Source: Alphaproteobacteria bacterium
GTDB lineage: Bacteria > Pseudomonadota > Alphaproteobacteria > UBA7985 > JAUIBT01
Direction of reading: 5' to 3'
Assembly (NCBI GenBank): GCA_030428565.1
Contig: JAUIDR010000013.1
Coordinates: 1 to 64,000 of the forward strand
DNA length: 64,000 nucleotides
The notes beneath the pieces are model-generated. The model made no database searches, was not told where the DNA came from, and was given only the letters and a program-made list of their open reading frames with translations. Position 1 is the first letter of the stretch. The number at the start of each line of letters is the position of its first letter. Positions 41,808 to 50,554 of the stretch are shown here, piece after piece. The translations under genes and the position numbers were made by a program.

Positions 41808-42233
41808 CTAGGGTGCAAAGGCAATGACCGCGAAAATAACCGCTAGCGGCAAACCAACATGCGCCAACCGCGAAATTGATTTGATCTTCTTAAGATCGGG
41901 CGGCACGCCAGCTTTCTCGGCCTTGATGCCGATCAGCGTCATCATGCTTGCTGCAGCGAGCACCAGGGTCGCGCCGACCAGCTTGACCCAAAAGGCCCAA
42001 TTGAGAGCCGCCCAACCGCCGGTCATGGCGACCATGGCGATGCCGGTCAGCCAGAGCAACACGATGGCCACAAACCCCATCTTACCAATCATGCCCATGA
42101 CCTGACCGACGTAGGGCGGTGGCGGTTGGTCGGCCTTCATCACCTTGGCGGTCAGCAACCCATTGCCGATACCCGCAGCGCCGCCAACGTAAAGGGCAAA
42201 CATGTGTATGATCTTGAGTATTGCGAAAAGCAT
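41808..42233 (-). CDS. Four-helix integral membrane protein
   Basis: This 141-aa protein has four hydrophobic segments (AILKIIHMFALYVGGAAGIG; GFVAIVLLWLTGIAMVAM; LVGATLVLAAASMMTLIG; LPLAVIFAVIAFAP). A His in the first helix and the layout recall CopD/DUF2269-like proteins, but I would not assign a family. It is single-gene, with its own terminator. Function unknown. Confidence 0.65.
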   Translation of the reverse strand: MLFAILKIIHMFALYVGGAAGIGNGLLTAKVMKADQPPPPYVGQVMGMIGKMGFVAIVLLWLTGIAMVAMTGGWAALNWAFWVKLVGATLVLAAASMMTLIGIKAEKAGVPPDLKKIKSISRLAHVGLPLAVIFAVIAFAP

Positions 42234-42482
42234 TCATATCTCCCGAAAGATCGCGCCCAACCGCAAACCAGCGCTACTTGAGCGCCTTGTTGGGCTAACC
42301 GGTCCAAAACATAAGACGGGACCAGGCGATGCGACAGGCTGCCACAGCGTAAAGAATACGGCAAGTTTCTATGGCGATTTAGACAGCGAAGCTGGGGGCC
42401 GCCACCAACGGCCTTTGCCCCCAGAAAAGGCATTTCTTTAAAAACAGCCAGTTAGAGGCGCCAATTATGCCTCGGCAGGGCT

Positions 42483-43046
42483 CTAGTCGAGGAGGCCCGC
42501 GAGCAGGTCGGACACGCTGTCAGTGTCGATAAATTTCATCAAGCCAGCCGCGCCGCCGCCCGAGCTCATCAACATATTGACGGCCATAGTGGCCATCATA
42601 CCACCACCCGAAGGCTTGAAACTTCCTGAATCGATTTTGCCCAAGGCCCCGATAAACAGACCGGCGACCAACGGCAACAACGCCTGAAGGGGGCCAACAT
42701 CTAGGCCGATGCTCTCGCCGACACGGCTCGCTAGGCTCTGGGCACGCTCTTGACTGCCGAACAGAGCCGATATGACCTGCTCCCCTTGGCTACGAAAGCC
42801 CGCCAGCGCGTCCGCGTCATCGGCATCGACCGCACCAGCCAACTGCGCGGCCCCAAGCTGACGCACCACATCACCTACCGAATGCCCGCTCGCCTGGCTG
42901 TGACGCTCCAGCCCCGTCGCCAAGGCCGGAACCAACTTGCCGAAGGCGCCGACCATATCGCCCTTAGAAAGGCCCACTGTCTGGCCGTGATCCATCAGGG
43001 CGCGGCCGCCTTTGGTCATTTGCAGCAAGTCTACAACGTTCATCAT
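42483..43046 (-). CDS. DUF937 protein
   Basis: This 187-aa protein starts MNVVDLLQMTKGGRALMDHGQTVGLSKGDMVGAFGKLVPALATGLERH, the DUF937 hallmark, and has a Gly/Met/Ala-rich C-terminal half. The tracked start at 43100 adds 18 residues overlapping nadE; AGGAAAGG precedes the ATG at 43046, so I use that. Function unknown in this family. It lies 25 bases after the nadE stop on the same strand. Confidence 0.78.
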   Translation of the reverse strand: MMNVVDLLQMTKGGRALMDHGQTVGLSKGDMVGAFGKLVPALATGLERHSQASGHSVGDVVRQLGAAQLAGAVDADDADALAGFRSQGEQVISALFGSQERAQSLASRVGESIGLDVGPLQALLPLVAGLFIGALGKIDSGSFKPSGGGMMATMAVNMLMSSGGGAAGLMKFIDTDSVSDLLAGLLD

Positions 43047-43071
43047 GGCCTTTCCTGCACCCGGCAGCGCT

Positions 43072-44772
43072 CTAAAATTCTGCTTGCCGCCAATAAGCAT
43101 TCACGATGGGAATGCGCCGGTCCAAGCCAAAGCAGCGTTCCGACAGCTTAATGGCTGGGGCCGCCTGACGGCGCTTAAATTCAGAGATATGCAACAAGTG
43201 CCAGACTTGCTTGACTACGGCTTGATCAAAACCCGCGCCGACCATATCCGCGGGGCTCTTTTCCTGCTCAACAAAACCGTAAAGAATGGCATCCAGGACC
43301 GCGTAATCTGGCAGGCTGTCTTGATCTGTCTGATCTTCGCGCAGCTCTGCCGATGGTGCTTTGGTCAAAATACGCTCGGGCATAACGGCGCCTTCTGGTC
43401 CCAGCGCCCCTTTGGGCCGCGCTTGGTTGCGCCAACGCGAGAGCTCAAAGACCTGGGTCTTATAGAGATCACCGATTAGATTTAGCGCCCCACACATATC
43501 GCCATAGAGCGTCGCGTATCCCACAGCGACTTCGGACTTATTGCCCGTGGTCAGCAGCAAATCGCCACTCTTGTTCGACAAAGCCATGAGCATGAGCCCT
43601 CGGCTGCGCGATTGGATATTTTCTTCTGTCTCGTCTGCGGCCAGCCCTGCAAACGGCGCGGATAGGGCAGCCTCAATGGCTTCGACAGGCCCGGTGATCG
43701 GCAAACTTTGATAGGCAATGCCCAGTGCCTCGGCCAGCGCCCTGGCATCTTGCAGGCTCTCAGCGCTGGTGTAGCGCGACGGTAACATATAGGCTGACAC
43801 CTTATCCGCTCCCAGCGCGTCCACGGCCATAATGGCGGTCAGGGCCGAATCAATGCCGCCTGACAGCCCCAGCATGACGCTCTCGAACCCCGTCTTTGCC
43901 AGGTAATCGCGCAGCCCCATCAGAGCGGCTTGATAGAGCGCCTCTTCGGCGCTGGGCGGTGGCGTCAAATCATCACTCGTCAGCTCGCCGTCCTCATAGC
44001 GCAGGATACAAAATGCCTCTTCAAAGTGAGGCGCCTGCATGACCAAGCGCTTGTCCGCACTCAAAGCGAAGGCCCCGCCATCGAACACCAGCCGATCTTG
44101 CGCGCCCACCAAATTGGTATAGACAAACGGCTTGCCATGCTCGACGACTCGCTTGGTCGCCAGATTCAGGCGCTGCTCGCGCAAGCTGGGTGCAAAGACC
44201 GAACCATTGAGCGCGATCAAGATATCCGCTCCCGATTCCAACAAGCACTCGCAAATGTCTTCGTGCCAAACGTCTTCGCAAATGGGCAGCCCCAACTTGA
44301 CGCCCTTGAAAAAGACAGGACTGGGAAACTGGCCCGGCGTAAAGCAACGCAGCTCGTCAAAGACGCCGTAGGTCGGCAGATAGACCTTGTCGCGGAAGGT
44401 CTGAATTTTGCCATCGGCCAGCAAGAACACCGAATTGTGGATGCGTCCGCGCAGGCGCAATGCCGACGCCGAGTAGTCCGTGTCGTCGGCCTCCTCCGCT
44501 GCGGCCAAGCGCGGCGCGCCGACCAGCATGGCCGGGCCCTCTGCCGTGGCTTCAGCCAAGCGCTCTAGATGCTTCTGACAAGCTCGCAAGAAGCCCTCGT
44601 TGAAGGCAAGATCCTCAATCTGATAGCCGCTTAGCGCCATCTCGCTAGTCAGCAGAATATCCGTTTCCGCTACTTTGGCCCTGCGGTAAGCCGCCATAAT
44701 CTTGTCAGCGTTACCCTTCAGGTCGCCAACGGTGGGGTTGAGTTGTGCCAAGCCAAAGGTCAGGGAAACCAT
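43072..44772 (-). CDS. nadE: Glutamine-dependent NAD+ synthetase
   Basis: This 566-aa enzyme amidates nicotinate adenine dinucleotide to NAD+ using glutamine. The N-terminal half is a nitrilase-type amidase (Glu in SEMALSGYQIEDL, Cys in LPICEDVW), and the C-terminal half has the ATP pyrophosphatase loop LGLSGGIDSAL. The two-domain length is normal. A nicotinate phosphoribosyltransferase gene is directly upstream on the same strand, so both serve NAD salvage/synthesis. Confidence 0.95.
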   Translation of the reverse strand: MVSLTFGLAQLNPTVGDLKGNADKIMAAYRRAKVAETDILLTSEMALSGYQIEDLAFNEGFLRACQKHLERLAEATAEGPAMLVGAPRLAAAEEADDTDYSASALRLRGRIHNSVFLLADGKIQTFRDKVYLPTYGVFDELRCFTPGQFPSPVFFKGVKLGLPICEDVWHEDICECLLESGADILIALNGSVFAPSLREQRLNLATKRVVEHGKPFVYTNLVGAQDRLVFDGGAFALSADKRLVMQAPHFEEAFCILRYEDGELTSDDLTPPPSAEEALYQAALMGLRDYLAKTGFESVMLGLSGGIDSALTAIMAVDALGADKVSAYMLPSRYTSAESLQDARALAEALGIAYQSLPITGPVEAIEAALSAPFAGLAADETEENIQSRSRGLMLMALSNKSGDLLLTTGNKSEVAVGYATLYGDMCGALNLIGDLYKTQVFELSRWRNQARPKGALGPEGAVMPERILTKAPSAELREDQTDQDSLPDYAVLDAILYGFVEQEKSPADMVGAGFDQAVVKQVWHLLHISEFKRRQAAPAIKLSERCFGLDRRIPIVNAYWRQAEF

Positions 44773-44853
44773 AGTGCGCGACTCACAATGAAAAAGGTGG
44801 AAGCGGCTTTACCGCCACTGATATCAGCGGTGCGAGCCCAGGATTAGCAGCCC

Positions 44854-46065
44854 TTAACCTGCCCGCCCCCGCGAACGCAACAAGAATTCGCGCCCAACCT
44901 TTACGCGCTCCTCACCATCGTATTCGATGATGTCGGCAGTAGCGTAGGTCTCGGTCCAGCGGCTCGGCAGATAGGAGCCCGAACCCACGACATCAATGGG
45001 GGCTTGCGCGACGCGCATCATGCGGCATTTAGCAGGGCCAAAGCCGCTGGAAGCGACGATCTTGGCCTTTTCAAAACCGGCGTCGTTGAGCGCGTTGCGC
45101 AGCGCGTGCAGCGCCGCAGCAGACGTGCCTTGCCCTACCAAATAGTTCAATTCTTGCTCAGTGCGATAGCCTTGGACGGAATCGGGAACCTTGGCCTGCA
45201 AAACCTCGTAAGAGCGGTAGGAATCCAGCCCTTCCAGATAGCGACCACCTGGCGTGTCAATCCGCAGTGCCAAGTGGCCCGCTTCGACCATATCGGGAAA
45301 CGCGCGACAGACTTCCAGACTATCGGTGATCTCCTGCGCGAAGTAGTCCACCAAGACCGTCATGGGCTCATCCGGGAAGGTCTCGTGATACATCTCTGCC
45401 GCGCGCAAGGTCGAACCGGCATAGCCGATTAGAGCATGGGGCATGGTGCCCAGGCCCGTCTTACGGCCAAAATGAGCCGCCGTTGCGTCGGTTGCGTTAC
45501 CGATGAAGCCCACGGCTTGCATCTCTTTTTTCGCCCGCGCAGAGCCGACCGAAGCGGCATAGGCCATCTGCTCGGCCATCTCCAGGCCCGCGCAGTGACG
45601 CCCGTCCATGGCCAAAAAGGCCACACCGGGCAGATCGGTACACATGAGATAGGCGTTGTAGGCCGCCACACAGGGCGGGCCCAGCTTTTGCAAAAGCAGC
45701 GTCTCCAGATCGGCCAACTGCTCAAACGAACCAGAGATATAGAGCAGCGGTTGGCCCGCACCGACCTGCTCGCCTTCTTCGTGCAGCAGGGTCAGATCAA
45801 AGGTCGTGCCGCGCTCGGCCTGGACTTGCTCCAACCAGGCCAGCATGAGCCGCGGCGCAAATAACACGGGCCGACGCATGAAGATGGCGTAGGTGACGCG
45901 TTTGTCGCCGAACTTACCGACGATCTTTTTCGTGCGTTTGAAATATTGGTCGGTCCAGCGGTCAATTTGCCGGTCATAGCTATCGACGACACAGGCGTCA
46001 AAAATGGCAGGGGCGACCCCGCGCTCAATGTTCGAACTCAAGTCAGCCTCTCCTTGCCTGGCCAT
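44854..46065 (-). CDS. pncB: Nicotinate phosphoribosyltransferase
   Basis: This 403-aa enzyme joins nicotinate to PRPP, giving nicotinate mononucleotide for the Preiss-Handler route. Residues around FLAMDGRHCAGLEMAEQMAYAA, GFIGNATDATAAHFG and GTMPHALIGYAG are characteristic of the NAPRTase fold, and ASSGFG and VGSGSYLP lie in the phosphate-binding region. The ATG at 46065 has GGGGGGAA upstream. It is 81 bases upstream of nadE. Confidence 0.9.
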   Translation of the reverse strand: MARQGEADLSSNIERGVAPAIFDACVVDSYDRQIDRWTDQYFKRTKKIVGKFGDKRVTYAIFMRRPVLFAPRLMLAWLEQVQAERGTTFDLTLLHEEGEQVGAGQPLLYISGSFEQLADLETLLLQKLGPPCVAAYNAYLMCTDLPGVAFLAMDGRHCAGLEMAEQMAYAASVGSARAKKEMQAVGFIGNATDATAAHFGRKTGLGTMPHALIGYAGSTLRAAEMYHETFPDEPMTVLVDYFAQEITDSLEVCRAFPDMVEAGHLALRIDTPGGRYLEGLDSYRSYEVLQAKVPDSVQGYRTEQELNYLVGQGTSAAALHALRNALNDAGFEKAKIVASSGFGPAKCRMMRVAQAPIDVVGSGSYLPSRWTETYATADIIEYDGEERVKVGREFLLRSRGRAG

Positions 46066-46164
46066 TCGGGTTCCCCCCGGGGAGCGCAAAGCGCCACGCG
46101 CCCAACCTTGCCCGCCGTGCTCGAAGCAGCGGGCCAGGTCTAGGCCGCTATTGCTGTATGGGCG

Positions 46165-47535
46165 TTAAGCCGCCTGCGCGATGCTGCGATCGCCCAGATA
46201 CTTGCGCATCAAGTCAGAGACCATAAAGGCCATCTCCAACGACTGCTCGGCATTCAGACGCGGGTCACAGTGTGTGTGGTAGCGGCTGGACAGATCTTCG
46301 GCCGAAACCGCGCGCGCACCGCCCATGCACTCGGTTACGTTCTTGCCGGTCATCTCCAGATGGATGCCGCCAGGGATCGTGCCTTCGGCCTGATGAACCG
46401 CAAAGAAGCCCTCGACTTCGCGCAGCACTTGATCAAACGGTCGCGTTTTAAAGCCCGTCTCGGCTTTGATGGTGTTGCCGTGCATGGGATCGCAAGACCA
46501 AACCACCGGGTGGTCAAGGCTCTTCACCGCACGCACCAGTGCAGGCATGTGTTCTTGAACTTTATCGGCACCCATGCGCACGATCAAGGTGATGCGCCCT
46601 TCTTCGCGCTCAGGGTTCAAGGTGTCGAGCAGCTTTTTCAGGTCATCGGTATCCATTGAGGGGCCGCACTTGACGCCCAAGGGATTGCCAACGCCGCGCA
46701 AGAATTCGACGTGTGCGTGGTCGGGCTGACGGGTACGATCGCCGATCCACAGCATATGCGCCGACAAATCGTAATATTTGTTGGTCAAGGAGTCGACGCG
46801 GGTCAGCGCGGTCTCATAGTCCAACAGCAGCGCTTCGTGGCTGGTGTAGTAGTCAACGGTCTGCAGGGCCGGCACTGAATCCGGCGTTAGGCCACAAGCG
46901 GCCATGAAGCTCATGGCTTTGTCGATTTCGCCGGCCAATTGCTCGAAGCGCTCGCCTTGCGGAGAATTGCGCACGAATTCCAGGTTCCATTTGTGCACGT
47001 TGGTCAGGTCAGCCATGCCGCCTTGAGCAAAGGCCCGGATCAGGTTGAGCGTTGATGCCGCCTGATAGTAAGCCCGCAGCATGCGCTCAGGATCGGGAAT
47101 GCGCGCTTCAGGGGTAAAGGCGCTGTCATTAATAATGTCACCGCGATATGAGGGCAGCTCCAGCTCGCCCTGCTTTTCCATATCGGAAGAGCGCGGCTTG
47201 GCAAACTGACCCGCCAGGCGGCCAATCTTCACTACCGGCTTTTGACCCGCGAAGGTCAAGGTCACCGCCATTTGCATCATCAGCTTGAAATTATCGCGGA
47301 TCATATCGGCAGAAAATTCCGCGAAGGCTTCCGCGCAGTCGCCGCCTTGCAACAAGAAGGCTTCGCCGCGGGCCACACGGCCCAAATCGGCCTTCAGCGC
47401 CCGGACTTCTTCGGCGAAGATCAACGGGGGCTGCGCGCTCAGGCGCTCGGCGACGGACTTGACCTGCTCGGCGTCCTGATATGTCGGCATTTGCTTAACG
47501 GGAAAAGCTTCCCAGGAACGAGGGCTCCAGGCCAT
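46165..47535 (-). CDS. Class II 3-deoxy-7-phosphoheptulonate (DAHP) synthase
   Basis: This 456-aa plant-type (class II) DAHP synthase joins phosphoenolpyruvate and erythrose-4-phosphate at the start of aromatic synthesis. It has [45 protein letters not shown] and CDPMHGNT, conserved in the family and including the metal-binding Cys, His and Glu. The ATG at 47535 ([11 protein letters not shown]) has GGAG upstream; the tracked start adds 46 residues. Confidence 0.95.
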   Translation of the reverse strand: MAWSPRSWEAFPVKQMPTYQDAEQVKSVAERLSAQPPLIFAEEVRALKADLGRVARGEAFLLQGGDCAEAFAEFSADMIRDNFKLMMQMAVTLTFAGQKPVVKIGRLAGQFAKPRSSDMEKQGELELPSYRGDIINDSAFTPEARIPDPERMLRAYYQAASTLNLIRAFAQGGMADLTNVHKWNLEFVRNSPQGERFEQLAGEIDKAMSFMAACGLTPDSVPALQTVDYYTSHEALLLDYETALTRVDSLTNKYYDLSAHMLWIGDRTRQPDHAHVEFLRGVGNPLGVKCGPSMDTDDLKKLLDTLNPEREEGRITLIVRMGADKVQEHMPALVRAVKSLDHPVVWSCDPMHGNTIKAETGFKTRPFDQVLREVEGFFAVHQAEGTIPGGIHLEMTGKNVTECMGGARAVSAEDLSSRYHTHCDPRLNAEQSLEMAFMVSDLMRKYLGDRSIAQAA

Positions 47536-47899
47536 GTTTAACTCCAGGCTTACGGCCAAAGGCCGTGATATTGCGCAATTGAGCGCTTTTGTTACTCCAA
47601 CCGCGCCCACCTGCGCAACCGCTTTCAGAGACTCAATTGAGGCGGGTGCAGTTGCAATTTGCATCCACCCCAAGCTTTAAACACGCGCGATAAGGCTCGG
47701 TAATTTATCAAGAATGGCAAAATCAGGGCGAGCTTGACTAACGATTCGGCAGGGTTTATTCAACCTGAAATTGCAAGTCTTGTAGGAATCGCATTGTGAT
47801 TGGCGCGCCAGGCTTGCTTTAGGTTATTTTTAGCGACAGTCCTTAGTGTAACCATTTTTGGATACGACAGTCTTATTTCAGGAAAGCAGGACAGAAGGC
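47536..47899. other. Divergent intergenic region
   Basis: These 364 bases hold the promoters of the DAHP synthase (minus) and the repeat lipoprotein (plus). Apart from a possible promoter at 47734-47762 I see no repeat, hairpin or regulatory element of note. Confidence 0.5.
47734..47762 (+). promoter_or_regulatory. Possible promoter of the repeat lipoprotein
   Basis: TTGACT is followed after 17 bases by TATTCA, about 138 bases before the start codon. The -35 is good and the -10 weak. Confidence 0.3.
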
Positions 47900-49126
47900 A
47901 TGAGCATGTCCGTCACATTCGGCTCTATCGGTAAACTTGGCTCTATTGGCATGGTTGCTGCCTTGGCCTTTGCCACTGGCTGCCAGCAAATGGCCCAAGG
48001 CGAAGCGGGCTTCTTGGCACCTGCTGCTCCCACAACAGCGCAGGCCGCCGCAGCGCCCAGCCTGGCCAGCCACCCCGCCCAGGCCGGCCTGGTAACGCCA
48101 CGCACTGAAGTCGCGAGCTTCCAAATGCACCAGACCAGCAGCATGCAGCCTGCTGGCTTTGAAGTCTCGCCGGTACTAACCGCGCAAGCTAACACAGCAG
48201 TCCCGGGTGCGCAGCCCTTACAGCAAGCGCAAAACAGCCCGATCCCGCGCGCGCCGACCCCCGACGCTCCGCCGAACCCTAAGCCAGGCGAGTGTTACCA
48301 AAAGGTCATCATTCCCGCGCAATCCAACGTGGTCAAAGAACGCGTTATGGTGCGCCCAGCGGGCCAGCAGGTCAAAGTCGTGCCCGCACGCTACGGCACA
48401 GTGACCGAGCAGGTCGTGGTTCGCCAAGCCAGCGAAGAATTTGTCACCATCCCGGCCACCTATAAGACCGTGCAGGAGACCATCGTTGTCCGCCCTGCCG
48501 CCCAGAAGGTCGTCCCGGTGCCGCCCAAGTACGACACCGTGACTAAGCGCGTGCTGGTCAAGCCCGCTCAGACCGTTTGGAAGAAAGGCACCGGCGCCAT
48601 CACCAAGGTGGACCAAGCCACCGGTGAGATCTTGTGTCTGGTCGAAGAGCCCGCCGTTTATAAGACTGTGACCGAACGCGTCATGGTACAACCCGCCGGT
48701 ACCCGCCTGGAAACGATCCCAGCCGTGACCCGCGCCATTGAAAAGCAGGTCGTCGATCAGCCCGCGCGTGTCGAGCGCCGTATCAAGCCAGCCGTGACCC
48801 GCCCGGTTCAACGCCGCGTCATCTTGGAACCGGCACGCGAAGTCGTGGTGCCCATCCCTGCCGAGTACGCGCTAGTTGACAAGACCGTCGTGGCCTCCCC
48901 CTCGCGCACCGCTTGGATTTCGATCTTGTGTGAGACCAACATGACGCCGGGCATTATTTCACGCATCCAGCAGGGTCTGCAGGCGCGTGGCTTTAATCCT
49001 GGTCCCATCGATGGCAAACCGGGCCGCCGTACCCTGGCAGCTGTACAAGCCTTCCAGAAAGCCAATGGCCTGGGCGAATACGGCCTGACCATGGAAACGG
49101 TTCGCGCCCTGGGCGTGACTTTCTAG
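47900..49126 (+). CDS. Repeat-rich lipoprotein with C-terminal peptidoglycan-binding domain
   Basis: This 408-aa protein has a signal peptide with lipobox (LAFATGC). Residues about 40-130 are Ala/Pro/Gln-rich and likely disordered. About 140-340 hold roughly eight units of 20-25 residues of the form V-P-A-x-Y-x-T-V-x-E-x-V-V-V-x-P-A, likely extended or beta repeats, with Cys at GECYQK, LCLVEE and ILCETN. About 350-408 is a PG_binding_1 domain (ISRIQQGLQARGFNPGPIDGKPGRRTLAAVQAFQKANG). It is probably an outer-membrane lipoprotein whose C-terminus docks on the cell wall. Function unknown. A terminator follows. The ATG at 47900 follows GAAGG. Confidence 0.8.
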   Translation: MSMSVTFGSIGKLGSIGMVAALAFATGCQQMAQGEAGFLAPAAPTTAQAAAAPSLASHPAQAGLVTPRTEVASFQMHQTSSMQPAGFEVSPVLTAQANTAVPGAQPLQQAQNSPIPRAPTPDAPPNPKPGECYQKVIIPAQSNVVKERVMVRPAGQQVKVVPARYGTVTEQVVVRQASEEFVTIPATYKTVQETIVVRPAAQKVVPVPPKYDTVTKRVLVKPAQTVWKKGTGAITKVDQATGEILCLVEEPAVYKTVTERVMVQPAGTRLETIPAVTRAIEKQVVDQPARVERRIKPAVTRPVQRRVILEPAREVVVPIPAEYALVDKTVVASPSRTAWISILCETNMTPGIISRIQQGLQARGFNPGPIDGKPGRRTLAAVQAFQKANGLGEYGLTMETVRALGVTF

Positions 49127-49155
49127 GCCTAGCCAAACAATCCTTCGAGACAAGA

Positions 49156-49187
49156 AACCCCCTTGAGCCTCGGCCCAGGGGGTTTTT
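49156..49187 (+). terminator. Terminator of the repeat lipoprotein gene
   Basis: An 8-bp stem, AACCCCCT/AGGGGGTT, with a 13-base loop is followed by Ts, 30 bases after the stop codon. Confidence 0.85.
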
Positions 49188-49245
49188 CTTTTGAGGGCAA
49201 TCAGCGCACTCGGCGCCTACGCCCTTCGAATTACGCCAGCGCAGG

Positions 49246-49716
49246 TCAGCGAATGCGGTAGCCCGCGTGGCAGGCATTGCAAGCTTGCGTAACCTCGGAC
49301 AGAGCCCCAAACAGCGCTTGTTGGCTCTCAACGCTCATGTCGACCTCGGCCTCGGTGGCCAGGGTCGCAAAACGGCTCGCCGCGCGGTGCATCTCGGTGC
49401 CAGCCTCCTGCATGGGCTGGGGCATAAAGGTGGCGATATGGGCTGCGCCATGCAGATCTAGCGATGACAGCCCCAAGCGTGCCTCGGCAACGTCGGCCGC
49501 ATCCTTACCGCGCCCGTCGGCCAGATAGGCCAGGATATCTTCCAGCGCACGGACGTGATCGCGCATATTGCCCAGCATGTGTTCTTGCATAATGGTCGGC
49601 ATCTCGACCATTTCGCGGGTGTCGTCTTCGGCTTGCGTTGCGCTGCCCACGGCGAGCGCGAGCAGGGTCGCTCCCGCAGCGGCCAGGGCCTTAGCGTTTC
49701 GTTTCTTGGTCATCAT
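49246..49716 (-). CDS. Cytochrome c'-like periplasmic protein
   Basis: This 156-aa protein has a signal peptide (ALAAAGATLLALAVGSATQA) and a single heme motif at its very C-terminus (QACNACHAGYRIR), as in class II cytochromes c'. The rest is helical, as expected for a four-helix bundle. Cytochromes c' bind nitric oxide or CO, or carry electrons. The ATG pair at 49716/49713 has GAGAG upstream. It is divergent from a Crp/Fnr regulator with an Fnr-like box between. Confidence 0.85.
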   Translation of the reverse strand: MMTKKRNAKALAAAGATLLALAVGSATQAEDDTREMVEMPTIMQEHMLGNMRDHVRALEDILAYLADGRGKDAADVAEARLGLSSLDLHGAAHIATFMPQPMQEAGTEMHRAASRFATLATEAEVDMSVESQQALFGALSEVTQACNACHAGYRIR

Positions 49717-49811
49717 GATCTCTCTATGGCTGAGATTGCGAAAATCGGCGGTCGTCCCTTGGATAGAGCCCCACCCCAACAGCGACACTAGCCGAAAGCT
49801 CGGCGCCCCCT

Positions 49812-49827
49812 TATGATCGCAATCATA
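49812..49827. promoter_or_regulatory. Fnr-like box between the cytochrome and Crp/Fnr genes
   Basis: TATGATCGCAATCATA has inverted halves around a 4-base spacer and matches the Fnr consensus TTGAT-N4-ATCAA at eight of ten positions. It lies 27 bases before the regulator ATG and about 95 before the cytochrome ATG, so it could control either or both. Confidence 0.6.
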
Positions 49828-49853
49828 CGATTGAGCGACAACGAAAGCGAAGC

Positions 49854-50453
49854 ATGCAAGCAAGCGGTAACAAAATCGAGAGCCTGTGGGCGGACGCCCA
49901 ACAAGTCGACCTGGCACGTGGCGAGCGGCTGTTCTTGCGCGGAGACGCGCCCCAAGCGCTCTATTGGCTAGAAACAGGCCGCCTGCGCCTCAGCCGCTGT
50001 TCGATCGACGGTAGCGAGACCAATATGCAGACCGTGCACGCTGGCCAGACCTTCGCCGAAGCCTCGCTGTTCAGTCAGCGCTATCATTGCGATTGCTGCG
50101 CTGAAGAAACGAGCCGTCTTCGTTTTTTGCCGCGCGAGCAGGTGCTCGAGCGCCTTGAGACCAACAGCGGCTTCGCCTTGGCGCTCACGCAGCAACTGGC
50201 CTTGCAATTGCGCCAGGCCAGACTGCAAACCGAGCTATCGCATATTCGTTCAGCCAAAGAACGGGTGCTGACCGCGCTGCGTCTCCAGTCCAACGATGCG
50301 GGCCAAGCCGCGCTGCCCTCCAGCTGGAAAGACTTCGCCGCCCAGATCGGCTTGAGCCACGAAGCGGTCTACCGCGCCCTTGCCCAGTTGGAAAAAGACG
50401 GCTCTTTGCAACGTGAGTCGCGGCAGGTCCAACTGCGAGCCTTGCCCGACTAG
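49854..50453 (+). CDS. Crp/Fnr-family transcriptional regulator
   Basis: This 199-aa protein has a cyclic-nucleotide-binding-like sensor domain (residues about 15-110, with LRLSRCSIDGSETNMQTVHAGQTF) and a winged HTH (SWKDFAAQIGLSHEAVYRALAQLEKDG). The recognition helix keeps the Glu and Arg of the E-xx-(S)R motif that reads TGAT-type half-sites, fitting the adjacent box. It lacks the N-terminal Cys cluster of Fnr but has a HCDCC cluster near residue 82, which could bind metal or heme. Oxygen, NO or redox sensing is plausible but unproven. Its stop codon forms the first base of the 104-bp repeat. Confidence 0.9.
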   Translation: MQASGNKIESLWADAQQVDLARGERLFLRGDAPQALYWLETGRLRLSRCSIDGSETNMQTVHAGQTFAEASLFSQRYHCDCCAEETSRLRFLPREQVLERLETNSGFALALTQQLALQLRQARLQTELSHIRSAKERVLTALRLQSNDAGQAALPSSWKDFAAQIGLSHEAVYRALAQLEKDGSLQRESRQVQLRALPD

Positions 50454-50554
50454 AGCGACGGGCGCTGGGTTAGCAACAGCCCATCCGCTCTAGCTCACCG
50501 ATTTCTAACGCAAGTCCATGCTCAATCGTGTTGCCACTCGTTCGCGGCTTGCGC
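50451..50554. repeat. Two-hairpin dispersed repeat, copy B
   Basis: This is the second copy of the 104-bp element at 10090-10193, of equal length and without gaps. It fills the whole gap between two convergent genes: its first bases are the Crp/Fnr stop codon and its last abut the DmdA-like stop. Both hairpin stems are kept in both copies, while most differences fall in loops. Confidence 0.85.
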
